Positions 11,612 through 23,825 of a stretch of 64,000 nt of DNA are shown piece after piece. The notes below the pieces were generated by a model. That model was not told the DNA's origin. It searched no databases and was given only the letters and a program-made list of their open reading frames with translations. Position numbers and translations under genes: made by a program. The stretch spans positions 37,171,001 through 37,235,000 of the forward strand of contig CM074855.1 of the NCBI GenBank assembly GCA_037501455.1, in the 5' to 3' direction. The DNA is from Lantana camara (taxonomy: Eukaryota; Streptophyta; Magnoliopsida; Lamiales; Verbenaceae). The stretch's first letter is position 1, and each line of letters begins with the position of its first letter.

Positions 11612-14600
11612 TGTAGCACCCCGCACGTGAGGCGCCACATCCCCCGCACTAAGGCTCAACACGAGTAACGAAACAGTAAATTCGCAACCGTATCAAACCC
11701 TAGCGAACGGGAGACAAACATAAAAACCTTCCTAAGCTAGGCGGAGCTAGACCCTCCAATGATAACCAATCAACAAAATATAATGCATAGCAAACCAAAG
11801 TTCGATCATACAAACCATAAATGGAATTCGGGCTCTTCAGGCCTCTTTTAAAACATAGCAAAGCCCAGTAAGGTCAATTCAATAACAGTTACATAAATAT
11901 TCAAGTTCGGAACTACAGAATCGAATCAAATATAAATCAAGTACATGAGTGAGTGCAAAGACTCTCCTAACCTAACTCGACCAACTTAAAGACTCCAAAC
12001 GTCTCCGCCTAGCCCGAAACTCCAGAGTCAAACCTGCGCACTAGAAGATTGGGGGAGGGAGAGGGTCAGTCTCTAGAAGACTGAGTGAGCAGGAGCGATA
12101 CATATATATATAAAACATGCACATGCAAGTCATAGATTCCGAACAAGGTTTTGTTGGCAATTAGTTCCCTAAAAGGGCAAGAGAATGATTAACCAATGCT
12201 CGGATTTTATGACTAATTCATATTAAATTCATTCCATTCGTAAATCATACTTAAATATAAGGCTCGGCGAGTGAGCGTGCACAACCTCCATCCAAACTCC
12301 GACCGTGTACGACAATTATCAATAATATATTGATTAGGTGATCATGCAATATATCATAATACAGGCAGACCATAAATCAAGTCCTAAATATATTGTTTGG
12401 GCAATCCGATTCCCGGCATTCCCGCACAGTGCCTATCAATCGAAAATCAATCAGTCAATCAATCATTCAATTATAATTAATTCCAACCTTCTTCCTCCGG
12501 GTTGGTGGTGGGTTTGCAAGACCCGACCACCTCTGTCTTTGACCAAAAGGGGTTACATGACTCCCCAGATGGCACTCAGCTCCCTTTCCCCGCCAATCTC
12601 CTAACGAGGTCCAGTACCGCTGTCTATTAGTGGGACTAGTATATGGGATCCCCGTCAGCCCTTGCTTCCTCGGTTAGCCACATACACTAAGTCCCGGGGC
12701 CCGTTCTGTAACTAGTGATAAAGGTGTCTCGCCAAAACATTTGATTCATAAGAATCATACCATATCCATCATTATCCATTTGAAAAGGGTTTACTCGATC
12801 AATCATACTATAAGAATCATACCTTACCGTGTAATTCGGCATATGCTATATACGTACCTCTCCGTGTCATCCTATTCCGTAGCTAGCATGAAGACACACG
12901 GTTTGGAGCATAGCCTCATCACAAAACCATTTTTAAAGCTTATGTACGCTCATACATATAACTCAGAAGGATTTACTCGATAACTCCATTTGAAAACCAT
13001 ATATATATAATCATAAGGGTTTTGGCCAAAGCTTTTCACATAAGGGTTGTAGGGTTTAATACGTAGCTACAACGAAAACACCCTCACCTGAACCGTGACG
13101 ATACCAGGGTACGAATACCAAGTGCCTGAACGATCAAAAGCTCTCCACCCTGGAGATAAACTGTACAAAAGACCACAAGACGTGTTCGTGAGACTCAAGA
13201 CTCTAATGAACCATATATGACGCACGGCCATGAAGTGAATATGATATGAATGCATAAATGATCATATTATATCAATAAAATGTTCATGTGCACGATTAAG
13301 AAATTTAAAACATATAATCAACTCATTCATTCATACGTTCCGTTCAATTTCATAAGTTCATAAATTCATATAAATTTCATAAATTCATAACATTCATAAT
13401 ATTCATAAATTCATAATATTCATAATGCATAATATTCAAATTCATATTTAGGATTAAAATAAATAATTGGAACGTTCAATCAATAGTCGGTAGAATAATT
13501 ACGCGAAATAGAATTCAATTAATTTCAATAATTAGATTAAATCAAATAATAATTGAAATATATAATAAATATATATAATATATAATATATATATAATATA
13601 CAATATATAATATATATACATGTATTCACGTATACTTACACACACACACCCATGCATGCACAATATATATATTATAAACTAAATACAACCATGCATGCAT
13701 TATAACACAACACACACCTCATATATATATATATACATAATTACGTACACACACACAACATGCATGCACATAAACACAAATATATATATTATATATGATA
13801 TACACTTGCATGCACAATACAACCACAAACAACACCATTCCCATGCATGCAAGAACCAAAACAGCAGCAGCAACACACATTCACGCAGGCAAAGGATCAA
13901 CAACAGCAGCAGCAAAACTCAAGGAAGACGCAGGAAAAGAACTCAAGCAAAACGGGGTGACACGGGGGTGTCACCCACAAAGCTTATACCGAGACACCCC
14001 CGTGTCTCGGTACAGCAAGTCCGGACCATTCTGTACCCCCGTTCCTCACTGGAACGAGGAGAATTGACACGCCCGTGACAGCAGCAGCAGCAGCCCAGTT
14101 TCGACAGCAAAAACGCAGAAAACAGAGCAAGGAAAAGGCAGGCATATACGAGCAAAATAGGTAACAATACAAGGCACAAATTGCTGCAACAATTCAACCA
14201 TAATACCTGCTAAAAAGCCATGAAAGATGACAGCAAAAAGGAGAAGGAAATTACAGCAAAAATGACAGCAACTCTCTGCGTGAAACAGGGCAAAACGAGA
14301 AGAAAAACAGGGCATGCTTGCGTTCAATAAATCCGATTCATTTCAGGTCCATAAGTCCATCAAATATGCAGCAAAACATCATATATTCAACATATAATTC
14401 AGTCCCAAACGTGATCAACAAAGAAGAGAAGACATACGTGACCTTCAAGTGAGATTTCCGAAAATTGTCATAAATGATATGTCATAAATTCCTCAACAAC
14501 CACGAAATCAATGATCATAAATGAGATGAGAATGTCAAAACAATCATTCTCATGCTTGGAATCGATCAAAACCGTTAAGAATCAAAGAAGATCATAAATT

Positions 14601-15790
14601 TGCTCAAAACCTCCATTTTCGGGAAAATGGGCAGAAATGAATGAAACCATGTGCAAAATCTTGAATGAAAAGATGAAAATGAACAGAATTAATCATATAA
14701 TACAACCCTTAACTTACCTTGATGATTGGTTGAAGTTTGGATGAGATTTGAGCTCCAAAATCTCTATGGTTTGAAGGGTTACGGGTCTGGGATTCAGAAC
14801 AGAAACTTTGGCTCAGTTTTGGGGCTTGTGAGAGGATTATCTTGGTTAGGGCTTGTTATGTCATGGTAAAGGGTTGAGTTAGGGTTTCAAAGAATCAAAC
14901 TATAGTTAATTTGGTTATGGTTTAGCCAAGATATAGTTGAATTAGTGTAACAAGGTCATGTTGTTCGCCGATTCGTCTTTCGGTTGAAATTCGAAGGTTC
15001 AAACGACTTAGGAAAAATGTAAGGCTAGGTTTACTAAACTCGAATCTTCGTTACGAGTTCAGCGGATTTGACGAAACTCGAATCCGAGTTCCCGAGCTCA
15101 AGATATTAAATTCGGAACCAAGGGTACGCTAAGTGCTCGTTAGCTCCCGTTTTGGTTCCTCAATTAAAATTAAATTCGTTAACCTATCAAATGAATTCAA
15201 AAACATAAATTTAGTATAAAATCATGTTCATAACACATATATGTACAACATATTACAAAATCGTGGCAATTTGATATCATTTCATATAAGAACGAAGCAC
15301 ATACATGCAAAATGAAATAAAATTCATGCATGAATATATTAATCCCATGCAATTCATGCAAAATTGAAATAATTCCATGCGAAATGATTCCCATGCAAAG
15401 TATGATTTCATGCATGCATATATTAATATTCCCCATGCATGCATATTAATCTCACGTAATATATATATATAATTAAGTAATTAATTAAAACATGATTAAT
15501 TTAACATAACACTTAATTAGCATAATCATTAAATTAATAATAAAATACATAAACATATATGTATACTTAAAGAAATAGTTATATATATATATATATAATA
15601 CGACATATATATACTTTAGAGTTAATAATAAATAAAAAAAAATAAACTATAATAAAATTGATTAATAACAATTATAATAAAATTAAATATAAAACACCTA
15701 AAACAATTAATCACATAATTAAATAATTAAATTGCGCAATTTAGAAGCAAATATGACATATTAATAAAATTGAAAAACCGGGGCGTTACA
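11612..15790 (-). repeat. LARD1 5' LTR (4179 bp)
   Basis: It is nearly identical to the left LTR, with termini TGTAACGCCCCGG (15790) and GGTGCTACA (11612). Projected signals on the minus strand: intron 1 from about 14717, mini-exon about 13089-13160, third acceptor about 12034-12036. As the upstream LTR it would drive transcription of the element. Confidence 0.93.
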
Positions 15791-15795
15791 ACCCT
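15791..15795. other. Target-site duplication of LARD1, right copy
   Basis: ACCCT, identical to 4394-4398. Confidence 0.95.
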
Positions 15796-16190
15796 GTGGA
15801 TCCCAGAACTCAGTATTATCTCCTGTAAGTGACAGACTACTATGAGCTTAAGGATCTAAGTCCCACACATGATTGAGTGAGGATAATCAAGTATTGAAGT
15901 ATAAGATTGAAAAGAATGCGGAACACTTAAACAAGGAATAATCTTTCCCGAAGAAAAGATTCAAGTAAACGATTAGTCTCATTAGAAAGCTCCTGTCAAA
16001 AGCTCAAGGGTATGTTCTTAGGGTCTTAAAACAACCCTAATTTGAAAAGGAATGTGAACTTTGAAACCTACTTTGATCCCCTGTTTTTTAGAATTTTCAA
16101 AAAAGGCTTTGACCATTGAATTCGTCTCTTTGAAATGATCAATTAGGTTAAAAGTCAAAATTCTTGGTCAAGGTCAAAGGTCACTATTCA

Positions 16191-16464
16191 AGTATACGGT
16201 ATATATACTATATGTATACAGTACTTATACTGTATGTATACCTATATTTATATAGTATGTATACGGTATTTATACAGGGATACCTACCGTATTTATACAG
16301 TATTTATACAGGGTACATACAGTATTTATACAAGAATACATGCGGTATTTATACAAAAGTACATACGTATTTATTATGAAAATACACCTAGTATTCATAC
16401 GAAAGTATACACGTATTTACACATATTGGAATCAAATACGTATACGTATATTATACATGTATAC
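16191..16464. repeat. GTATAC / GTATTTATACAG degenerate repeat array
   Basis: More than a dozen imperfect copies of a unit near GTATAC-GGTATTTATACAG, many self-complementary. The array lies in the first putative intron of this LTR, the position where related LTRs hold GC-rich palindrome clusters. Confidence 0.75.
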
Positions 16465-16902
16465 CATAACATATATCAATTGGTCAAGTATAATTATGTA
16501 ACAATTATTTAAACACGTAACATTTAAAAATATAGGTTATACTTTAATTATGTAACAATAAATATCATGTAACATTTAATTAAATCATGTAATAAATTAA
16601 ATTACCTAAGTATGATCATAAAATAATTAAAGGGTAACATATAACATGCTAGAATAATTGTCACATAATTAATTTGTCACAAAATTAAATTATGTAACAC
16701 ATTTCATAATAAACTATACTATAAGAAACATAATTCATAAATTCATGAATATTTAAAACATAAATGAATTAACATAATTCATGGATAAAATAAAACATAT
16801 ATTAAATCCTAAACCTAGCATAATTAATAAATAAATTAAAACATAAAATAAAACATAAATTAAACTAATTAAAACATAAAAAAATAAGAAAACATACCTC
16901 AC

Positions 16903-16925
16903 GGGGGGGGGGGGGGGGGGGGGGG
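16903..16925. repeat. Homopolymer G(23) / C(23)
   Basis: An uninterrupted run of 23 G on the plus strand. On the LTR's own (minus) strand it is C(23) ending two or three bases before the first splice-donor candidate. Confidence 0.9.
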
Positions 16926-17743
16926 CACTAGGGGGAGAGGGAGAGAATGGAGTGAGCAAAAATGAGACCCCAGCACTCTTATTTATAGTTGTTGGGAAGG
17001 ACCAAAGTGCAATAAATATTTACTTTAGGGGGCTTAAGGTGGGGTATTTTATGAAATTTCCAAAAATAGGTTTCCTTCTTTACATAATTGTCACAGCAGG
17101 GGTATTCTGGTAATTTTACCTTTCTCCTGCGTATTTTTGGATTTGGTAAAGTGTCCAAGATCTAGGAAATAAAATTAGCTTCGAAACGGTTACTAACGGG
17201 TCGAAATCGAACGTACGGTTTAAAAGTTATAAGCTCCGGAAGATAGGATTTTCTTGAATTTCGAAAATTGTTTTAATTATGAAATAAATACTACGATAAA
17301 ATTTGAAGGTCCGAAAGACTTTCCAAAAAGGTAAAAAAAATCGAGGAGCGTTATGGTGGTGATCTCAAAGGGTTAAATCATTCTATCGAAGGAAATATAT
17401 TCTACCGACAGAAATTTTTATTTGAAAATAAATTCTTAAATTGCTCTGGACACATAAACGAAACCTCAAAGCATTGAAAAGAGAGTTGAAAAATTCTATC
17501 TTAGGTATAGGTTCTTTAAGGTCTCTCGAATGAAACGGTATAGTGCTGGTTCGGAAATAAATAGTGCTTTTAGGGTTTAAAGGTAGTTTTCCCCCTTTGT
17601 GTCACCTAATACCACATAAGAACACTCATTTCATGTAGGGATGCATGATATAAATTATTTTAAGTACGGATAAAGTTCTATAAATGCCCTTACGTTGCCC
17701 TTAGCTTACTTTTATTGATCCGGTCACGAACCGGGCTGTCACA

Positions 17744-18173
17744 GGACTCCTTAGTGTACCTACTTAGAATAAGCAAGCACCCCATGTACATAGCACGTAT
17801 CAACAATACACTTTGCACCCCATGAAACAAGGTGGTCCTTCTTAAGGGCGTGATCACACGAGCAAGCCTCGAACGAGTCAAGTCGACACTCCCACTGTCT
17901 TTAGGACTCATCGGGTTGGAGTGATTTCTAATCATGACTTCTGTGATATAAGGCTCGTTCCATGAACCATTTCACCTAAATAGTTGAGTCCTATAAGTCA
18001 TATTGATTAGGGGAGTTCTTATACATCCGCAGTTAAAGTAATCATACAATCAAACGAGATCATATAAAGAAGTATTGCCAAAGTTCGTTTATTATTCAAA
18101 GATTGTCTGTGATTTACAAAAAGAAAGTACTAAACCGGATATACAATCGGCTTTAAGGGCACTATTCCTAACA
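17744..18173 (-). repeat. Copia 3' LTR, right 430 bp only
   Basis: It aligns from its first base to about 25777-26205 of the 5' LTR and ends with the terminus TGTTAGGAATAGT (minus strand, 18173). Roughly the left 1.48 kb is absent, consistent with interruption by the LTR insertion at 17743. The purine tract AGTGGGAGAT follows at 18174-18185. Confidence 0.9.
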
Positions 18174-18620
18174 ATCTCCCACTTGCCCGTCAAAGCCATT
18201 CAGGAGCCAATCTAAGTCCCATCTTCGCAAGATAACCTTCAAAATCTTCTCGACTAAGGGGTTTAGTAAGTGGGTCCCCACGTTCTCTACTGATGCGACC
18301 CTCTCAATTTTCACATCACCTCGTTTGATGATATCACGGATTAGGTGATACTTCCTCATAATGTGCTTGGTCCGTTGGTGAGATCTTGGTTCTCTTGCTT
18401 GAGCAACCTCCCCAGTGTTATCACAAAACACAGTAATGAGGTCTTTCATGTTAGGAACGGCATTCAATTCTTGAATGAAGTTTCTAATCCAAACACCTTC
18501 CTTAGCTGCATCATTTGCAACCAAGTATTCGACCTCAGTTGTGGAATCTCCAGTGGTTGTTTGCTTAGAACTTTTCCAACTCACTGCTCCATCGTTAAGG
18601 CAGAAAATATATCCTGACAT
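18168..18620 (-). pseudogene. Copia RNase H domain (C-terminus of pol)
   Basis: A 150-residue open piece forming the C-terminal RNase H domain that degrades the RNA strand of the RNA/DNA hybrid. Diagnostic copia motifs are SGYIFCLNDGAVSWKSSKQ at the start, the STTEVEYL acidic motif, the CDN aspartate, then EPRSHQRTKHIMRKYHLI and the RGDVKIERV tail. The acidic residues of the STTEVEY and CDN motifs are kept. It runs into the 3' LTR by a few codons, as is common when pol ends near the purine tract. It is separated from upstream reverse transcriptase by stops near 18621-18694, so it is a fragment and not a translatable gene. Confidence 0.9.
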
Positions 18621-18694
18621 TGACTTAAAATCATCTAAGTCAGATGCAAACCTTGCATCGTAGTATCCTCCGATTACTAGATTTGTCTATCCTC

Positions 18695-19432
18695 CTATAC
18701 TAAGAAGAAATCCTTAGTGCTTCGTAAGTACTTTAGGATTTTCTTCACGGCAATCCAGTGACCTTCTCCAGGGTCTGATTGGAAACGGCTCGTTACACTA
18801 AGTGCATATTCCACATCCGGTCGAGTACACAGCATTGCATATATTACGCTACCTATTGCTGAGGCATAAGGCACATGAGTCATTCTTTCCTTCTCAAGGT
18901 TTGTCTTAGGACACATCTTCTTAGAAAGACATGTTCCTAAACTCATGGGAAGAACTTTGTTCTTCACATTCTCCATACTGAACCGTCCTTGTCTATGTAC
19001 ATCGATTGTGATAGTCCTATCAATCTCTTAGATCTATCCCTATAGTTCATTATTCCGAGAATGTAGGATGCATCACCAAGATCTTTCATCTCGACTTGGT
19101 TCGATAACTAAGACTTGGTAACTTTCATGTCATCCTTCGAACTCCTAATTAGAAGGATGTCGTCAACATAAAGCACCAAGAATTACATTGAAGTCTCCAA
19201 TTCCTTTCTATACACGCAGGACTCATTTGAATTTTGAACGAAGCCAAACGCTTTGACCCGTTTCATCAAAACGAATTTTCCAATTCCCAGAAGCCTATTT
19301 CAATCCGTAGATTGATCTTTGGAGCTTGCAAGCCTTTTGCTCACTCCTATTGAATGTGAAACCTATGGGTTGATCTATATAAATGTCTTCATCAATGTCT
19401 CCATTGAGAAAGGCAATTTCCACATCCATTTG
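18695..19432 (-). pseudogene. Copia reverse transcriptase, C-terminal half
   Basis: This is the second half of the reverse-transcriptase domain. The catalytic YVDD box is readable at 19159-19170 within LVLYVDDILLIRS. The open piece 18695-18976 carries the connection region YASAIGSVIYAM, TRPDVEYALSVTSRF and GHWIAVKKILKYLRSTKD, typical of copia pol. Between 18977 and 19432 the frame is broken more than once. It is continuous in order and strand with the N-terminal half upstream, so it is the same decayed gene. Confidence 0.88.
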
Positions 19433-20197
19433 CTATATCTCATAGTCGTAATATTCAGCTATGGCAAGCATGATTCGAATGGACTTTTGCATTGCAACCG
19501 GTGAGAAGGTTTCATCAAAGTCCATACCGGGCCTTTGAGTGAAGCCTTTGGCAACGAGCCTTACCTTATAGGCTGCAATGTTTCCATCTACCCTGAGCTT
19601 TCTCTTAAAGATCCATTTGCACCCTATGGGTTTTACCCCATCAGGCAAATCAACCAAGGTCCAAACTTGGTTGGAGTACATGGAATCCATTTTGGAATTC
19701 ATGGCTTGTTTCCACAGTTCAGAATCTGAGTCTGACAGTGCCTCCTCATACGTTAGAGGATCATTATCCTCTTGAGAGATTTCATGGAGAAAATCATACC
19801 ATCTCTCAGGCTGTCTACGAGTGCGTTCAGAACGCCTTAGAGGAGGATTTTCACGTGTATCGAAGTTCGTGATTGGTTGTGGGATGTCAAAATGGGACTT
19901 ATCTTCTGAATATGGCGTGGGACTGTCTCGAATTTCTTTGAGTTCTGTGATCTTACCTTTCTTTTCTTCTAGGAACGGTTCATCAAGAAAAGTTGCATTA
20001 CTAGAAACAAACACCTTTTGTTTAGTTTGATCATAGAAGTAGTATCCTATGGATTCCTTAGGATAGCCAACAAAATAGCATAAGTTAGAATGAGCTTCTA
20101 ACTTATCACCCAGTGTCCTCTTCACATAAGCAGGACAACCGCAAATTCTTAAGTAAGAATAACTATGGATTTTACCATGCCACATTTCATTGGGCAT
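19433..20197 (-). pseudogene. Copia integrase C-terminus and reverse transcriptase N-terminal half
   Basis: A 254-residue open piece. Residues ~1-75 are the integrase C-terminal region (LRICGCPAYVK, CYFVGYPKESIGYYFYD). Then comes a linker rich in charged residues with RRSERTRRQPERW. From about residue 155 the reverse transcriptase begins: WKQAMNSKMDSM, NQVWTLVDLPDGVKPIGCKW, YKVRLVAKGFTQRPGMDFDETFSPV. This is the longest undamaged stretch of the element. A one- or two-base deletion at about 20198-20206 separates it from the integrase core, and a stop follows EYYDYEI. Confidence 0.9.
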
Positions 20198-20205
20198 TTT
20201 AGGGA

Positions 20206-20820
20206 CTAGCTTGAAGGAACAAGATTCAAAATCTTGGCTGCACTTTCTAGGGCATAACCCCAGAAAGAAGGTGGTAAGTCAGTGAAACGCATCATGGAAC
20301 GAACCATATCGAGTAGAGTTCGATTCCTTCTCTCAGAAACTCCATTAAGTTGAGGAGTTCCCGGAGGGGTCCACTGAGAGATAATTCCATTATCTCTGAG
20401 ATGATTAAGGAATTCTTCACTAAGATACTCGCCACCTTGATCAGATCGAAGTGTCTTGATCTTGTGACCAGTTTGGTTCTCAGCCTCCTTTTGAAATTCT
20501 AAAAATTTCTCAAAACCCTCAGATTTGTTTTTCATTAAGTATACATAACCATAACGACTAGAGTTGTCACTAAAGGTTATGAAGTACTGATGATTGTTTC
20601 GAGTGTTTACACCAAGCGGTACACAAACATCAAAATGGATCAAATCCAAGGTCCTTGTGGCTCGATCCACACTCCCTTTGAAAAGAGTTTTGGACATCTT
20701 TCCTTTGAGATAGGATTCGCAGGAAGTTAACTGTTTAAAGTCATTTTCAGAGAATGTCCCTAAGGTATTTAACTTGCTAATTCTGTTCGTGGAAATATGT
20801 CCTAATCTAGCGTGCCACAA
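20206..20820 (-). pseudogene. Copia integrase, zinc-binding and catalytic core
   Basis: A 204-residue open piece. The N-terminal HHCC zinc domain starts WHARLGH; its second cysteine is lost (CESY where the family has CESC). The catalytic core keeps the acidic triad: D in HFDVC, D in LRSDQGGEY and E in GVSERRNRT. It would insert the cDNA copy into the host chromosome. The lost cysteine and the frameshift just downstream make it inactive. Upstream protease and downstream reverse transcriptase are in the expected copia order. Confidence 0.92.
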
Positions 20821-20886
20821 AAATGTTGAGACTTCGTCAGCTGTCTTACGTTTTGTTTCTCATTGTATATTCAAAATATTATTGTT

Positions 20887-21333
20887 TTAAGTTAGATAAA
20901 GTCCAATGTTTAATGTACCAAGATGTATTGAAAAAATATTCCTTTGAAGGAAAAAATTGCCATTCTTAATATTAATTTTGTAACTTTCAGAATCAAGCAT
21001 TGGAACTGAAATTATATTACGAATAATGTCTGGTACATAAAGGACTTTATTTAAAACTAAAACATAATGACATAAATCTAATCTAATTGTGCCTATCTTC
21101 AAGACACATTCTCCTCCCTTCAGCTGCTGGACCTCACTTAGCATCTGTACATCATTACAGATATGAGATCCACAACCTGTATCAAGTACCCAAGAGTTAG
21201 AATTAATATAACGATTTACTGCAACGAGAAACATACCTTTCTTTAGAGTAGCCTTGTACTCCTGGCAGTTTCTCCTCCAATGCCCCGGTTTGCCACAATA
21301 GAAGCAAACGTCCTCTTTCTGATCACATTTCAT
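20887..21333 (-). pseudogene. Copia gag zinc knuckle and aspartic protease
   Basis: The 148-residue piece begins just ahead of a complete CCHC knuckle, CFYCGKPGHWRRNC (nucleic-acid binding by gag), followed by the protease active site WVLDTGCGSHIC with the catalytic DTG. The protease would mature the polyprotein. Residues after ~60 follow the copia protease fold pattern ending NIISVPMLDSESYKI. Stops separate it from gag (21334-21465) and integrase (20821-20886). Confidence 0.9.
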
Positions 21334-21465
21334 CTTTGGGGCTTTTCCCTTCGTGATATCTCCATTCGGCCTAAGGGACTTCTTCTTCTTTTAGGCTTTC
21401 TTGCCCTTGCCTTTGGAAGGCTTAGAAGAAGATGGAGCAGTGACCATCATAACCTTATTGTCCTT

Positions 21466-22062
21466 CTAGATCGTGCTTTCAGTAGTCACAAGCTGACTAA
21501 TCAGCTCAGCTACACTAGCATTCGCATGATTCATGTTGAAGTTGAGGATAAAAAGGTTGAATGATGGTGGGAGCGAGGCTAGCAACAAATCCACCGAAAG
21601 CTCATCTCTCAGTGGTATATCCATGGAAGCAAGTTTCTCAGTGAGAGCAAGAAACTTGAGTCCATATTCATGGACACTTGTACCTTCCCTCATTCTCAAA
21701 TGGAACAATTCTTTTGAGGTGTTATACCTTGAAACATGCTCATGAGGGCGGTAAAGTTGCTCTAAGTGGTCGTAAATGTCCCAAGCGAATTCCATGGACT
21801 CATGCTATCTTTGCATATCCAGAGACATGTTAGCAAGCATGAGACAACGGGCTTGGAGATTATCATCCTTCCACTACTGGATCACGTCCCGCTTAGCCCG
21901 GTTCGGAGCTTCCCCTTCGGGAACAGGCTCCGCCTCGTGGAGAACATAAGTTCTCTTTTCAGAATCTAGAACGATTTTTAGATTCCTAAGCCAATCAGAA
22001 TAGTTGGGACCCGTAAACTTGTTTGACTCGAGGATCGATACTAGAGGGTTTTTGGTTGCCAT
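21466..22062 (-). pseudogene. Copia gag, two open pieces
   Basis: The start codon at 22062 opens MATKNPLVSILESNKFTG, a typical copia gag N-terminus with the NYSDWLRNLKIVLDSEK motif. This piece ends at 21874 with a TAG. A second piece (21466-21795) carries WDIYDHLEQLY, ELFHLRMREGTSVHEYG and LLASLPPSFN, the UBN2-type gag core. At least two in-frame stops lie between them. Gag would form the virus-like particle. No spliced or alternative frame rescues it. Confidence 0.9.
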
Positions 22063-22264
22063 TTCAAAAGAGAATCACAGAATCTACGACCTTAATGGAA
22101 AAACAGAGAACTAAGTTAACATGTTGAATAATAACGATATACATGAGATTAGGTCTTTAATCTATGTTGCTCCCATTGTTTTTAGAAGATCTACAATTCC
22201 CAAAGATCTTAGAGGATACTTGTTATCCCAATGGGTACTAAGATCCTAAGCACTTTATTTTGAA

Positions 22265-22482
22265 CCCACGACTCGCGGACATTCTTAATAAAGCCTAAGG
22301 TAGGTATAACTTACCAATTCTAACTCGGTGGAATTCTTAGTAATATTTTTGGATCACCTATCTTTCAATATAGACCCACGACTCGTTCGACATCCATATC
22401 TACTTAGGCATTAAGCTAGACCCATCAATCATAAGATTAAGATCAAAACTTAGTTCGAAAGACCCACGACTCGCGGACATTG
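22265..22482. repeat. Three spaced copies of CCCACGACTCGCGGACAT
   Basis: Copies start at 22265, 22375 and 22463. The first and third match over 18 bp and the middle one diverges after CCCACGACTCG. Spacing is about 90-110 bp in the copia leader. Confidence 0.8.
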
Positions 22483-23786
22483 CCCTCCCCAAAATTGATC
22501 TCGAAATATTACTCATTAAAATGATCAATTAGGAAACTAAGAACTAATATGTTTCACTTAGCCACCCCCATGGACAACAACTAGCTTCCCCTATTAAACT
22601 TAAATCCTATTAATGGAATTCTAGGAATTTAACTCAAAATTTGCACCTTGAATTAAACACCTATTTTCGAAATTAGCTTAATATTTTAAGGGAATTTTCG
22701 ATTTAACCAGAGAGTTGTCTAGTTTGACCTCACCAACATATATGTTATCCAATTTAATTAGTTTTGATTAATGCAAGTACAACTTAAATGCATTTCACAC
22801 AAGCACTTAGCAGATAACATGTCCTAGCATGATACTAACATCTGATGATCATGGGTTCTACCTATCTTATGCGTGATATGTGGGAGCCACTCCACAATCA
22901 CAAGTTCTAACATACATGCCACATAAAACAGTTTAAATCACATAAGGGAATTGGAAATAAAACGATGCCCTTTCTATTACAATAATAGCAATCCTCTCTA
23001 ACACTTTGAGAGGTTTTCACTTATGGCCTCCATCTTGTTACTTGTCATGTGGATCCATCTTACTCCATGGGTGCATTGGCTTTAAAATGAAAGAAAAAGA
23101 CCTCACCACCTATCTCTACTCTCAAATTACAATAAAAGGAACAGGACATAAATTAATAAGGCTCAATCTTCATATTGGCCTTAGACAATTACACGGGGCA
23201 TACCCTGGCCTCAAAACAGTAATATGGAAAGCCAAATAATAAACACATAACAGTACGCACATAAGTGGGGCACCGACCCCAATTGAAAAAAGGCAACTAT
23301 GGGGCTTCAACCCCAATTTAAACCATCCATGTGCATAAATTAAAACAATTCATAAGACTAAACTCATGAACACCTAACATGCATAAATTGCAAGAATTTA
23401 AATTTACACATAAATTAAAATTCTCGCTTTAACTCTAATAACTTAAAACACGACTTAGATGCAATTCTTGCTCATGAGCCTTTTCAAATAAACCAAGAAA
23501 TATAAAATCAATAAAATTCCAATTAATTTTCGAAAATTAATAATTTTATTCTTAATTATTTCAAAAATAATAAGTGTAATTTTTTCCAAAAATTAAATCT
23601 GTTTTAATTTCATAAAAAATCCTAATTTTAAAATTATTTTAAAAATAAAATTAATTTTAATAAAACAAATTTTTTTTTTACTGAAATTAAATCGGCATCA
23701 GATTGGACTAAACACGAAAAATTGCGAAAACATGCCGGGGCCGAGAACGCCCGCAAGCCTCGCGGCATCGCGCGCGCCAGCATCTC

Positions 23787-23825
23787 GCGCTGCCAGCTTG
23801 CGCCATGCGCGCAAGCTGGCAGCGC
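23787..23825. repeat. Perfect 17-bp inverted repeat (hairpin) in copia leader
   Basis: The left arm 23787-23803 and right arm 23809-23825 are exact reverse complements around the 5-base loop CATGC. The palindrome GCGCCTAGGCGC overlaps at 23823-23834, and a second hairpin of 9-bp arms CAGTCCCGC / GCGGGACTG follows near 23928-23952. Confidence 0.92.

Larger units (their letters stand above)
4399..15790 (-). mobile_element. LARD1: complete, young, non-coding LTR retrotransposon (large retrotransposon derivative)
   Basis: This is an 11.4-kb element with two nearly identical 4.18-kb LTRs (4399-8581 and 11612-15790), a 3.0-kb internal region, a primer-binding site, a polypurine tract and a perfect 5-bp target duplication. 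Orientation is minus because the primer-binding site lies beside the right LTR and the purine tract beside the left LTR. No gag, protease, reverse transcriptase or integrase frame exists in the internal region. LTRs of about 4 kb around a non-coding 3-kb core match the LARD class known from plants. It would need proteins from an autonomous gypsy relative; gypsy1 and gypsy2 in this window have matching termini and purine-tract type. By eye the LTRs differ by about eight substitutions plus one 4-bp TA-repeat difference, so insertion is recent. It sits inside an older LTR (4129-4398 plus 15796-17743). Confidence 0.93.
15796..17743 (-). repeat. Right piece of the LTR interrupted by LARD1
   Basis: The minus-strand start is TGTGACAGCCCGGTTCGTG at 17743. 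Further along that strand are a 23-base C run (16903-16925), a GTGAG/GTATG splice donor immediately after it, a GTATAC-rich degenerate array (16191-16464), and the acceptor side of the mini-exon at the LARD1 insertion point. It continues at 4129-4398. Its right terminus abuts the interior of the copia 3' LTR, so it inserted there. No gene seen. Confidence 0.7.

Noticed and set aside
18345..18663. Plus-strand frames across the copia RNase H
   Set aside because: Shadows of the minus-strand pol gene.
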